Below, piece after piece: positions 1 through 6,918 of a stretch of 38,893 bases of DNA; position 1 is the stretch's first letter, and the number at the start of each line of letters is the position of its first letter. This DNA comes from a virus. The notes under the pieces were generated by a model that saw nothing but the letters and a program-made list of their open reading frames with translations, was not told where the DNA came from and did no database searches. Location of the stretch: IMG/VR virus record IMGVR_UViG_3300037541_000871, positions 1-38,893 of that record, one strand, 5' to 3'. The position numbers and the translations under genes are program-made.

Positions 1-92
1 TGGTTGTGACGCCGCCAGAGAAGCGGCAAGAAGTTCGCGAGCACTTGGACGAAGTCGTGCGTATTCTGAGTAAGCCGATCCTGAAAGCGTGA
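1..92 (+). CDS. 3' end of the membrane protein gene that starts at 38469 (cut by the window edge)
   Basis: The first 92 bases encode the last 29 residues and the stop of the gene at 38469-38858 and are identical to that copy. This is not a separate gene: it is the same gene seen again because the circular genome was opened inside it. The next gene starts at base 94, two bases after this stop, so the lysis-type block runs straight into the spike genes once the circle is closed. Confidence 0.9.
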   Translation, partial: VVTPPEKRQEVREHLDEVVRILSKPILKA

Positions 93-127
93 AGTGGTAA
101 ACGACCTGGTTGATTCTACCGAACAGA
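1..127. repeat. Terminal direct repeat, left copy (circular closure)
   Basis: Bases 1-127 are identical to 38767-38893. The repeat begins and ends inside genes and has no special structure, which fits a circular molecule cut at an arbitrary point by an assembler with a 127-base overlap. A true biological terminal repeat is possible but less likely. Confidence 0.95.
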
Positions 128-1272
128 TTCAAGCGGCGATTGACGCGTTGGGTGGAGCTACGTCGGGGGTCGCCGGTGGATACTTGACTGTACCGCGTGG
201 CGAGTATCGCATTACGCGACCACTACAGTTCCGGCATTGGTCTGGGTATTTTTTAGGCGAGGGCGTTGGGAATTCGCCGCAATGGCAGCACAGCCCAGGG
301 AACGGTACCGTCTTGCGGTGGGATGGTCCGCCAGGTCAACCGATGGTCAAGTTGGACAACTGCCGGAATTTGTTTTTTTCAAATATGCGATTTGCGGGTG
401 GAGCTAATCAGCCGAGTTATTGCGTGGAGATGTCGGCCGAGAATATCGGTCATGGTGCGAATCAGGTGATCGGATTTGAATCGTGTTGGTTTGGTCGGTA
501 CCCGTGGTCGTCTCAAGGGTTGCATCGCGGCGATGTGATCGGTGGGATTGGGTTCACTGGCCCGAATCGCATGAACGACAAGTTCCGAATCAATAACTGC
601 ATGTTTCGGCATTGTGATGTTGGTATTGATTTGCCGAACACGCAATCGATTTGGGGTAGTGTCAATGACAGTATCTTCGACCATTGCGGTGTTGGTGTCC
701 GCACCTCATCGACCATGACAATGTACAACGGCCAATGGAATTCTTGCGGAGTTGATTTGTCGATCGACAGTTCCGCTCGGGTTACAGTGTTTGGCGGCTA
801 TTCCGAGCGATGCCGGCAGATGGCCAAGTTAGGGTTCGATTCGTATCTGTCTGTCGTTGGTGGATTGTGGCAGGTTGGCACCGTGCAAGAACACGGCGGC
901 ATATTGGTCGACATGTATCCATCGCGTCGGGCCAGCTTGCGTTTGGATGGGGTGCAGTTTACGCAATTGACCAATCCAGCTCGAGCACGGATTCGGGTCG
1001 GCGGCGAACGGTCGACAGGATCGGTTGGCAATTGGTTGATAGATATTGCCGAATGTGAGGGGATCGTTCCAGAACAGATCGACATCATGCCCGATTCGTT
1101 TTGGGCGCAGGTGCCGTTATCTCGCGGCCGCGTGTCTTGGAAATCGCGAACAGCTACTGACCAGTTTTTGTTTCAGAATATTTTACAGCGAGGCGGCCGA
1201 ACCAGAATCAACTCGAGTCGCTGGGATACCTCGGCGGAAGTTTTAACCGATCGATTGGAGTCGTGGACATGA
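94..1272 (+). CDS. Pectate-lyase-like beta-helix protein, probable tail spike or receptor-binding protein
   Basis: 392 residues from a GTG start right after the stop of the preceding gene. The N-terminal stretch (TEQIQAAIDALGG, then GGYLTVPRGEYRITRPLQF at about residues 28-47) is the entry motif of single-stranded right-handed beta-helix proteins of the pectate-lyase-3 type. The rest (about 90-330) has the short, Asn/Gly-rich strand repeats expected of such a helix. Phage proteins of this shape are usually trimeric spikes that bind or cut surface polysaccharide. No catalytic residues can be assigned by eye, so enzyme activity is open. It overlaps the next gene by four bases (ATGA), suggesting coupled translation. 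It lies far from the other fibre genes, between lysis and packaging. Confidence 0.7.
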   Translation: MVNDLVDSTEQIQAAIDALGGATSGVAGGYLTVPRGEYRITRPLQFRHWSGYFLGEGVGNSPQWQHSPGNGTVLRWDGPPGQPMVKLDNCRNLFFSNMRFAGGANQPSYCVEMSAENIGHGANQVIGFESCWFGRYPWSSQGLHRGDVIGGIGFTGPNRMNDKFRINNCMFRHCDVGIDLPNTQSIWGSVNDSIFDHCGVGVRTSSTMTMYNGQWNSCGVDLSIDSSARVTVFGGYSERCRQMAKLGFDSYLSVVGGLWQVGTVQEHGGILVDMYPSRRASLRLDGVQFTQLTNPARARIRVGGERSTGSVGNWLIDIAECEGIVPEQIDIMPDSFWAQVPLSRGRVSWKSRTATDQFLFQNILQRGGRTRINSSRWDTSAEVLTDRLESWT

Positions 1273-2210
1273 GTTGGAATCTATTTGTTCCGCGTCGCCC
1301 ATACAACCTAGTGGATGCCGCCCAGCGGATCACACCGTTGACGGACTTATGGGTCCAACGATCATCGACGACCAATGTGGTCTGTATGGTGCCGTTCAAT
1401 GAAACGAACGCCTACTATTACGATTTCACAAAGGGCAGCGACGACGCCACGATCTTTGGCAATGCCTTCAATCGTTTATACACGATTCCGGGCGGCGTCA
1501 TGACGCCCGGCACAAATCAACAATTGGTGAAGTCTGGCAGCAACTTCGAAGTGGCAATTTCGTTTCGCAAGAATGGCACCGCCGACACTTATCGCTTTTT
1601 GCCAGCCCACAGCGGGATCAACACTTGCACATTGGTAAGTCGCACATTCACACGGGATGGTGCGATAATGAACGTCGAAGGGGCTTATGTTCGTTGCGGC
1701 GAAGTGATCATCAATTCGTTGTACAATTGCAAACACCCTGACCAACCAGAAGACCTTGCCACCTTGAGGATCATTCACACGATTCGGGCCAATGCCGTCC
1801 GAGCCGATGTAACATTTGCGACATTGGGCGACATTCAAGTCGACGCCGGATATTCGATCATGTCGGCGACCGCGTTGGCCAGTCCTCGGCTATCTGCCGT
1901 CGGAACCAAACGACAACCGGTAGCCGTTGCGTTGACTGGATCCAATCAAGCCGTCCCAGATCCTGATCGAACCACGAGCGTGGTGTTTGGTAAGTCTGGC
2001 AACAGCACCGTGATTTTGTGTGATTGGTCGGAGAATGAACGGGCCACATTGGCCAACGATGAATTCACCAGCGGCCTTCGCCGGTGGTGGGTTGCTTCAA
2101 CCAATAAGTATTACAACACGCCATTTTCCAATTGTGTCATTCCCGCCGGTCGCACCTTTTCATGGTCCGGCCGGTGGCGATTGGCCGAATGGTCGTCCCT
2201 TCTGTCATAG
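1269..2210 (+). CDS. Hypothetical virion-associated protein
   Basis: 313 residues from the ATG at 1269, which overlaps the stop of the spike gene (ATGA). An in-frame GTG two codons upstream would also work. I recognise no family. The protein is rich in Thr, Asn, Ser and aromatic residues with alternating beta-strand patterns and few charged helices, as is common for secreted or virion surface proteins; there is no signal peptide or membrane segment. Its tight coupling to the beta-helix gene suggests a partner role such as a spike base, chaperone or second receptor-binding domain (inference). Confidence 0.6.
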   Translation: MSWNLFVPRRPYNLVDAAQRITPLTDLWVQRSSTTNVVCMVPFNETNAYYYDFTKGSDDATIFGNAFNRLYTIPGGVMTPGTNQQLVKSGSNFEVAISFRKNGTADTYRFLPAHSGINTCTLVSRTFTRDGAIMNVEGAYVRCGEVIINSLYNCKHPDQPEDLATLRIIHTIRANAVRADVTFATLGDIQVDAGYSIMSATALASPRLSAVGTKRQPVAVALTGSNQAVPDPDRTTSVVFGKSGNSTVILCDWSENERATLANDEFTSGLRRWWVASTNKYYNTPFSNCVIPAGRTFSWSGRWRLAEWSSLLS

Positions 2211-2227
2211 CCCGAGGATCTTTGTAA

Positions 2228-2551
2228 ATGACCACCACCCAATCCACAGCCGACGGACAAGGCAACATCGCCGTGACCGCATCGTTGTCCACCACTCAAG
2301 CCATCGACATGCGGGCAATGCGTACCGCTTTTATCCGTTCCAGTGTCGCGATCACCGTGACATTCTTTGCTAGTCGCGACCTGAATGGAACCTACAAGGC
2401 GATCAAGTTGTCTGGCCACCTTGGAGCAAATCACACCCAAGCGTTGGTCGATGAATACCAACCCATGGATGCTGATTTGTTTCCGGTTCACTACCTGAAA
2501 TTGGTCAGCGGAAGCGACGCCGCATCGATCGAAATCATGGGCAAAGCGTAG
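2228..2551 (+). CDS. Small hypothetical protein of the spike block
   Basis: 107 residues, ATG at 2228, 17 bases after the previous stop and in the same orientation. It begins with a Thr/Ser-rich stretch and a pattern of short beta strands (FIRSSVAITVTFFAS, then HYLKLVSG and ASIEIMG near the end). This looks like a compact beta-sandwich of the kind found as phage decoration or fibre-tip domains. No family is recognised. It is the last gene before the non-coding stretch upstream of the terminase genes, so it probably closes the late transcription unit that starts in the lysis region. Confidence 0.55.
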   Translation: MTTTQSTADGQGNIAVTASLSTTQAIDMRAMRTAFIRSSVAITVTFFASRDLNGTYKAIKLSGHLGANHTQALVDEYQPMDADLFPVHYLKLVSGSDAASIEIMGKA

Positions 2552-2774
2552 CCCGAATCGGCCCGCGAAAAAAACCTAAAAACCGCGATAAAAACCGCTT
2601 GAAAAGGGCCTAAAAACGGCCCAAAAATGGCCCAAAAAACGGGTGTTTGACCCCCCTTTTGGGTCCTGTTTGGACGGTGGGGACTGCGCGGGGTGGGGAA
2701 CATCGCAAATTTCGGGCGCAAGGGGTGAAATAGGGGGGCACCATCATCATCATTTCGGACGCCGGGCGGGGTCT
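2552..2774. other. Non-coding region with phased A-tracts upstream of terminase; candidate packaging (cos/pac) site
   Basis: About 220 bases without a convincing gene. Seven A-runs lie at 2568-2574, 2578-2582, 2590-2594, 2602-2605, 2612-2616, 2623-2627 and 2634-2639, so their centres are about 9-12 bases apart, close to one helical turn. This spacing bends DNA. Between them GGCC- and CGG-type motifs recur (GGGCC, CGGCCC, TGGCCC). In lambda-type genomes the terminase recognition site lies just before the small-terminase gene, which is the position here. The packaging role is inferred; the A-tract spacing is seen directly. A longer frame that reads through this stretch into the next gene contains a run of five His and is judged spurious. 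Confidence 0.45.
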
Positions 2775-3113
2775 ATGGCAAAAGCTGACCAAACGATCGT
2801 ACTCACGCCGACGGAGGCGCTGCAAATTCGGGCACAAGTGGCGGCGATCGCGAGTCGGGCGTTGGGGGTTTTGGATCGCGAGTTGGATTTGTTGGCGGAG
2901 GCTGGGGTCGTGTATGACGAAGAAGGCAATCCGGCCAGTAGCCTGACGGAGTGGGCGAAGACTTTCAAGATCGTGGCGGATCAAGTGCGGCGGGATAATC
3001 CGACGGAGCATTTGGTTGATCGACGCGAAGAGAAACCAGCGGAAGCAGAGGAAAGCAAGCCAGAGGATGATAAGTCGAAACTGCGGACGCTGAAGCTGAG
3101 GGCGATTGGCTAG
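2775..3113 (+). CDS. Small protein preceding the terminase genes
   Basis: 112 residues from the ATG at 2775 (MAKADQTIVLTPTEAL), preceded by a GGCGGGG stretch. Largely alpha-helical: an N-terminal helical region (about 10-45), then an acidic/basic helix rich in Glu, Lys and Asp (about 65-105). No family recognised. It overlaps the following small-terminase gene by eight bases and lies directly after the candidate packaging site, so a role in packaging or its regulation is reasonable but unproved. The alternative upstream start at 2643 would add a His-rich leader with poor coding character and is rejected. Confidence 0.6.
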   Translation: MAKADQTIVLTPTEALQIRAQVAAIASRALGVLDRELDLLAEAGVVYDEEGNPASSLTEWAKTFKIVADQVRRDNPTEHLVDRREEKPAEAEESKPEDDKSKLRTLKLRAIG

Positions 3114-3780
3114 TGTACTTGATGCGAACCAACTGAAGGCAGAACTCGGGATCACGGAACCGCAACTGCGGACGTGGATGCGGGAGGGTATGCCTTCGCT
3201 GGCCAGCAAGCCAAAGCGAACCTTCGACGAAGCCGCAGTCGTGGAGTGGCTGCGGAAAACGGGAAAGGTCGAGGCGGAGCCGGAACCGGATCAGATCGTC
3301 ACGACGCGGGCCGAACTGGCGAGTGTGTTGGGGGTCAATATCCGCACGGTGGCGGAGTGGCTGAACGATTCAGATTTCCCAGGGCACGCGGGGCAGCCGG
3401 GCCGGGCGAATGGATACTTCCCAATCGAGAAGATCCGCACATGGATGGCGTCGCGTCCACAGTACGAAGACGAATCCAGCGAGCTTAATTCAGCGCTGAA
3501 GCGGGAGCGACTCGAAAAGCTGCGATTGGAAAATGCCGAAACCGCTGGGCGGTTGATTGATCGGGCAGCGGTCGAGGGATGGGTCGCGCGGAAGGCCGCG
3601 TTGGCTCGGCAGAAGTTGGCGACACTCGAGCCAATTGTGATGGGATCGATTCCACCCGACATCGATCCGCGGGTCAAGGCACAATTGGCGGCGGACGTGC
3701 GATCGATCATCGATCAAATGCTGACGGAGTTGGGGCGGGCTTATAGGGACTCGGATGATAGCGACGACCACGACAATTAG
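3106..3780 (+). CDS. Terminase small subunit, Nu1-like with two HTH segments
   Basis: 224 residues from a TTG start at 3106. No better start exists before an ATG about 24 codons further in, which would remove the first DNA-binding segment. Two Nu1/MerR-type winged helix-turn-helix segments are visible: ANQLKAELGITEPQLRTWM at about 8-26, followed by FDEAAVVEWL, and TRAELASVLGVNIRTVAEWL at about 67-86, followed by FPIEKIRTWM. A charged helix (about 125-170) and a C-terminal oligomerisation-type region follow. In lambda, Nu1 binds cosB and brings the large subunit to the DNA. The gene overlaps the large terminase by 26 bases. The duplicated DNA-binding unit would suit a repeated recognition site in the A-tract region upstream. 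Confidence 0.8.
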   Translation: MASVLDANQLKAELGITEPQLRTWMREGMPSLASKPKRTFDEAAVVEWLRKTGKVEAEPEPDQIVTTRAELASVLGVNIRTVAEWLNDSDFPGHAGQPGRANGYFPIEKIRTWMASRPQYEDESSELNSALKRERLEKLRLENAETAGRLIDRAAVEGWVARKAALARQKLATLEPIVMGSIPPDIDPRVKAQLAADVRSIIDQMLTELGRAYRDSDDSDDHDN

Positions 3781-5659
3781 CGATTGCTGCAGACTGGGGG
3801 AAATCGCGGCGGTATCGTTTTCGCCGGTCAGCGGTAGCGATCCGGTCACGATTGTTGAATCTAACTTTGCATTGTCTCCCGACGTCGAAGCGAGCTCGGG
3901 ATTTATTGACCTGGACGAAATGCCGTGGTGGCGTCGTCCGTTGCAATTGCTGGCGGATCCAACGTGCAGTGATATGTCAGTGATGGGTTCGACCCAATTG
4001 GGGAAGACCGTCACTTTGATGTGTCTGTTGATTTTGGTTTACTTGTACGACCCATCACCATCCATGGTCGTTTTGCCCACGGAACCGGACGCGAAATTTT
4101 TCCGCGATCGCTTCTATCGAAACTGCGAAGAATCGGCGGACCATGTGGCGGAAGCGGTGCCCCCATCACGATTGCGGAACATGCAAGCGATCGAATTGCG
4201 GGGGATGCGGGCTTATTTGGCGTGGTCGGGATCCAGTCAACGCTTGCGGTCCAAACCGGCAAAGTATGTTTTCCAAACGGAAATCGACGTCTACGACTAC
4301 AGCGGCGAACACGGGGACCCGACGCAGACCTCGGCCCGCCGAACGGACCAATTCTACGGATCCACCATTTACCGCGAATCGACACCGGTTGGCGAAAACT
4401 CCAAAATTCACGAATACCACGAAGCGGGTTCCAAAGAGAAATGGCACGTTACATGCCCGCATTGCGGCAAAGAGCAACCGCTAAACTTTTATCTTAACCG
4501 AGACAGCAAGGGCGGGATCGGTGGACTGTACACAGAAACGGGCGACCTGAAGACCCGCGACCAAGTCGAACAGGACGCCTATTACGTTTGCCTTGACGGA
4601 TGCAAGATTGACAACAGTTTTAAGCGGTCCATGTTGCTTGGTGGTCGATGGGTTGCTACCTATCCAGAACGGTCAGCCAAGAGCCTGCATTTGTGGCAAA
4701 TCTTCAACCACAAAAAGACATTTGGGAACATCGCGGCCGAGTACGTGAAAGCGGTCGAAGAAGGGACGATTCGCGAGTTTACGCAAGACGTGCTGGGCAA
4801 GCGATACGTGGCAAAAAACAAGCTGCCCATGTGGTCGTCGATTGCTAATCGATTGGCCTACACGCACAATCGCGGCACGGTGCCGGATGATGTATGGTTT
4901 CTCACAGCGGCGTCGGACGTGCAAGAGGATCGGGTGTATTGGTTGGTGGCGGGTTGGGGTCCTAATCGGACCTGCACCATCATCGATTGGGGTTGCTGGT
5001 TGCGATACAACCCGATGGGTGACGAAGAATTCGACGATCTCGCCCAGGTCCCCACGTTGCTGGACTTTGCCTATTCCGTCAACGGAACCAGCCCCATGGG
5101 ATTAACCACCCTATCCCCACGCCTGGTTGGTTGCGACGCCAACTACCGCAAGAATCAGGTGATCGACATGATCTACGAAGAGGAAAACCCGCGATTGATC
5201 CCGGTTCGTGGTGATCACACGCTGAAAAGCGATCGACGTTGGCGAACGAGCCCAGCGGATCGCGACCCGGAAACAAACAAACCATTGGAGACGGGCCGCA
5301 TCATCTACGGCATTTATACGCACTTCTACCAAGAGCAAATCAACGATCGGTTGACGGACGCCAACGATTTTTCGCTACGGCTTCCGGCTGACATCTTGCC
5401 ATCGGGCGAGCCACTTTGCAAGCAATTGGTCAACGTGAAGCGGACGGAAAATTCATGGAAGGCGATCAGCCCGAAGGTGGGCGAAGACTGGCGGGACTGT
5501 CTGGTATACGCGAGCTGCGAGGCCGATATGATCGTGGTCAAGACAACTGGCAATTGGAGCGAACAGGCCTTCGAAGAATGGAACAAAAACAGGGTGGCCA
5601 AGGCGACCCGTTCGACATCGCCGACGCGCAAGGAAGCGGAATCGATCTTGGACCGGTAG
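3755..5659 (+). CDS. Terminase large subunit, lambda GpA family
   Basis: 634 residues. The ATP-dependent motor and nuclease that cuts and packages DNA into the prohead. A Walker A-like GSTQLGKTV (Lys about 84) is followed by a Walker B-like VFQTEIDVYD (about 172-181). Two Cys pairs, CPHC at about 234-237 and CLDGC at about 279-283, match the zinc-binding insert seen in GpA-type terminases. The C-terminal part has SDVQEDRVYWLVAGWGP (Asp about 388), the usual start of the nuclease domain, and GCDANYRK further on. Length is normal for GpA proteins. The gene overlaps the small subunit at its start and the next gene at its end, typical of a translationally coupled packaging operon. Confidence 0.92.
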   Translation: MIATTTTISDCCRLGEIAAVSFSPVSGSDPVTIVESNFALSPDVEASSGFIDLDEMPWWRRPLQLLADPTCSDMSVMGSTQLGKTVTLMCLLILVYLYDPSPSMVVLPTEPDAKFFRDRFYRNCEESADHVAEAVPPSRLRNMQAIELRGMRAYLAWSGSSQRLRSKPAKYVFQTEIDVYDYSGEHGDPTQTSARRTDQFYGSTIYRESTPVGENSKIHEYHEAGSKEKWHVTCPHCGKEQPLNFYLNRDSKGGIGGLYTETGDLKTRDQVEQDAYYVCLDGCKIDNSFKRSMLLGGRWVATYPERSAKSLHLWQIFNHKKTFGNIAAEYVKAVEEGTIREFTQDVLGKRYVAKNKLPMWSSIANRLAYTHNRGTVPDDVWFLTAASDVQEDRVYWLVAGWGPNRTCTIIDWGCWLRYNPMGDEEFDDLAQVPTLLDFAYSVNGTSPMGLTTLSPRLVGCDANYRKNQVIDMIYEEENPRLIPVRGDHTLKSDRRWRTSPADRDPETNKPLETGRIIYGIYTHFYQEQINDRLTDANDFSLRLPADILPSGEPLCKQLVNVKRTENSWKAISPKVGEDWRDCLVYASCEADMIVVKTTGNWSEQAFEEWNKNRVAKATRSTSPTRKEAESILDR

Positions 5660-6012
5660 TTGAAACGCCAAAATTGAAGAACCGCGACTATGGCCGGCCG
5701 ATTTGCCGACGCCACGGTTGCTTGATGGTGGCCAACGGGACCGAGAACGAATTCACTCGGTACAAGTGCCCGGTCAAAGGATGTGGCGGCCGAGAGATCC
5801 GCGTCCGCGAACGATACCAACAGATGTGTATGCGTGATCCGCTGTTGTGTGGGCATTGCAAGGATGGAACCGCGATGGAGATCGACGAAGAGTTTTCCAA
5901 AAACACGCCAGGGTTGTTTGCGATGAAGTGCCCGAAGTGTTTCAACCGGACCCAGGTTGTGCGGCCCGATGTGTCGAGGTTTGAGTCGAGAAAGTCGGAG
6001 CGGTTGTTGTAA
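5578..6012 (+). CDS. Zinc-ribbon protein overlapping the terminase gene
   Basis: 144 residues from the ATG at 5578; the gene overlaps the end of the large terminase by 82 bases in another frame. Eight Cys are arranged as two zinc-ribbon-like sets: C43, C48, C64, C69 and C91-x2-C94 ... C118-x2-C121 (CGHC, CPKC). The middle is basic (GGREIRVRERYQQ). Such small ribbons next to terminase may bind DNA or stabilise the packaging complex; I cannot name the family. The frame is open further upstream, but the upstream part is Gly/Arg-rich shadow sequence inside the terminase gene, so the internal ATG is preferred. Confidence 0.65.
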   Translation: MEQKQGGQGDPFDIADAQGSGIDLGPVVETPKLKNRDYGRPICRRHGCLMVANGTENEFTRYKCPVKGCGGREIRVRERYQQMCMRDPLLCGHCKDGTAMEIDEEFSKNTPGLFAMKCPKCFNRTQVVRPDVSRFESRKSERLL

Positions 6013-6040
6013 CGATTGGTTCGTCGTTTTTGGAGGTGAC

Positions 6041-6247
6041 ATGCCCAAGCTGATAAAAGGGTGGCAGGATTCCACCACCGTAACAGTTGCGGAACTCATT
6101 CGTAAACTTTCAGAGTACCCGCAAGACATGGCAATCGCTTACACATGGGAGGGTCAGGTTTTGCCGGTTTTGCTTGAGGAAATCGAGGTGATGCAAGAAA
6201 CCAGCAAGGTTTACGGACCTGTCGTCTTAATGAATGCTGAAACGTAA
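6041..6247 (+). CDS. Small hypothetical protein
   Basis: 68 residues with a good ribosome site (TGGAGGTGAC before the ATG at 6041). The sequence has a predicted helix (VAELIRKLSEYPQDMAIAY) followed by beta strands (YTWEGQVLPVLLEEIEVM, VYGPVVLMN). This is the layout of a small two-layer alpha/beta domain often seen in phage accessory genes and annotated only as hypothetical. It lies between the terminase block and a lipoprotein gene in a stretch of small genes that interrupts the packaging/head order, so it may be a later insertion. Confidence 0.6.
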   Translation: MPKLIKGWQDSTTVTVAELIRKLSEYPQDMAIAYTWEGQVLPVLLEEIEVMQETSKVYGPVVLMNAET

Positions 6248-6289
6248 ATACGACGAACGTTACCAATCACAAAGCACGGAGAAACGAAT

Positions 6290-6595
6290 ATGACAACACC
6301 GAAGACGCTGCAAGCCGTGCTTTTGTGCATTGGTTTGTTCATCGGTTGCGAATCAAAAACGAAAACGATCGAAGCCCCAATTTTGGAGCAAGGACTTCGC
6401 GACTATTTGGATGAACGACAGCGAGCGGAAGAGCCAAAGCCACAAAAGGTGTTTACCGACGAAGAACTCGAAACGATGGCCAACCATGAACCAAGGGAAG
6501 GTATGGGCATGAATTTCTACTACGACGAATTGCGAAAGCGTAACGATGCCAAGTGGGCCAAAGAAGAGCTAGAACGCCGCAAGGCAATCCGATGA
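6290..6595 (+). CDS. Small predicted lipoprotein
   Basis: 101 residues, ATG at 6290 after an ACGGAGAAACGAAT leader. The N-terminus has a short basic/hydrophobic signal (LQAVLLCIGLFIGC) ending in a lipobox-like FIG-Cys with Cys at residue 20. The mature part is charged and helical (YLDERQRAEEP, KEELERRKAIR). It should be lipid-anchored on the outside of the inner membrane or moved to the outer membrane. Phage lipoproteins often block superinfection or act in lysis as outer spanins. Its place inside the packaging block and away from the lysis genes favours exclusion or an accessory role (inference). Confidence 0.65.
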   Translation: MTTPKTLQAVLLCIGLFIGCESKTKTIEAPILEQGLRDYLDERQRAEEPKPQKVFTDEELETMANHEPREGMGMNFYYDELRKRNDAKWAKEELERRKAIR

Positions 6596-6603
6596 ACAAC
6601 TTA

Positions 6604-6667
6604 TTAACCTGCGCCGCGCAGGTTAAACACGGCCGCGCAGGTTTAACATTCCCCAACAGTTGGGGAA
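6604..6667. repeat. Two inverted repeats between the lipoprotein gene and the head genes
   Basis: 6604-6613 (TTAACCTGCG) and 6617-6626 (CGCAGGTTAA) form a perfect 10-bp stem with a 3-base loop. A second copy of the right arm with one inserted base (CGCAGGTTTAA) lies at 6636-6646. 6649-6657 (TTCCCCAAC) and 6659-6667 (GTTGGGGAA) are perfect arms around one base. Only a short A-run follows, so these are not clear terminators; they could be protein-binding sites or RNA processing hairpins ahead of the head operon. Confidence 0.55.
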
Positions 6668-6720
6668 AAGTCGTCGAAGAAGGGTTGCTGGCTTCGTATT
6701 ATCAGTAACGAGGCCCAACC

Positions 6721-6918
6721 ATGTCTACCGAATCCGATCCAGTCATCAACGCCGCGTCCGCTGGGGCCAGCCCAGTGCGACGCCATCGCACGCCCGAAGT
6801 CGAAACCGAATTCCATACCGGCGTCGACCTTGAAGGGCAGCTTCGCGCCTTGACCCTGGCGGAACTGCGACGGGTCCGTGGTGGCGGCCAATCGATCATG
6901 CAAAGGATCGTCGATTGA
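6721..6918 (+). CDS. Small head-region protein in the gpW position
   Basis: 65 residues, ATG at 6721. It lies between the terminase-side genes and the portal gene, overlapping the portal start by four bases. In lambda the 68-residue gpW head-completion protein occupies this place. Size and position fit, but the sequence (VDLEGQLRALTLAELRRVRGGG in the C-terminal half, helical and basic) is not clearly gpW-like by eye. The family assignment is therefore positional only. Confidence 0.6.
   Translation: MSTESDPVINAASAGASPVRRHRTPEVETEFHTGVDLEGQLRALTLAELRRVRGGGQSIMQRIVD

Noticed and set aside
2643-2774. N-terminal extension with five consecutive His before the gene at 2775
   Set aside because: The stretch overlaps the non-coding A-tract region, has poor coding character and no ribosome site; the ATG at 2775 is preferred.
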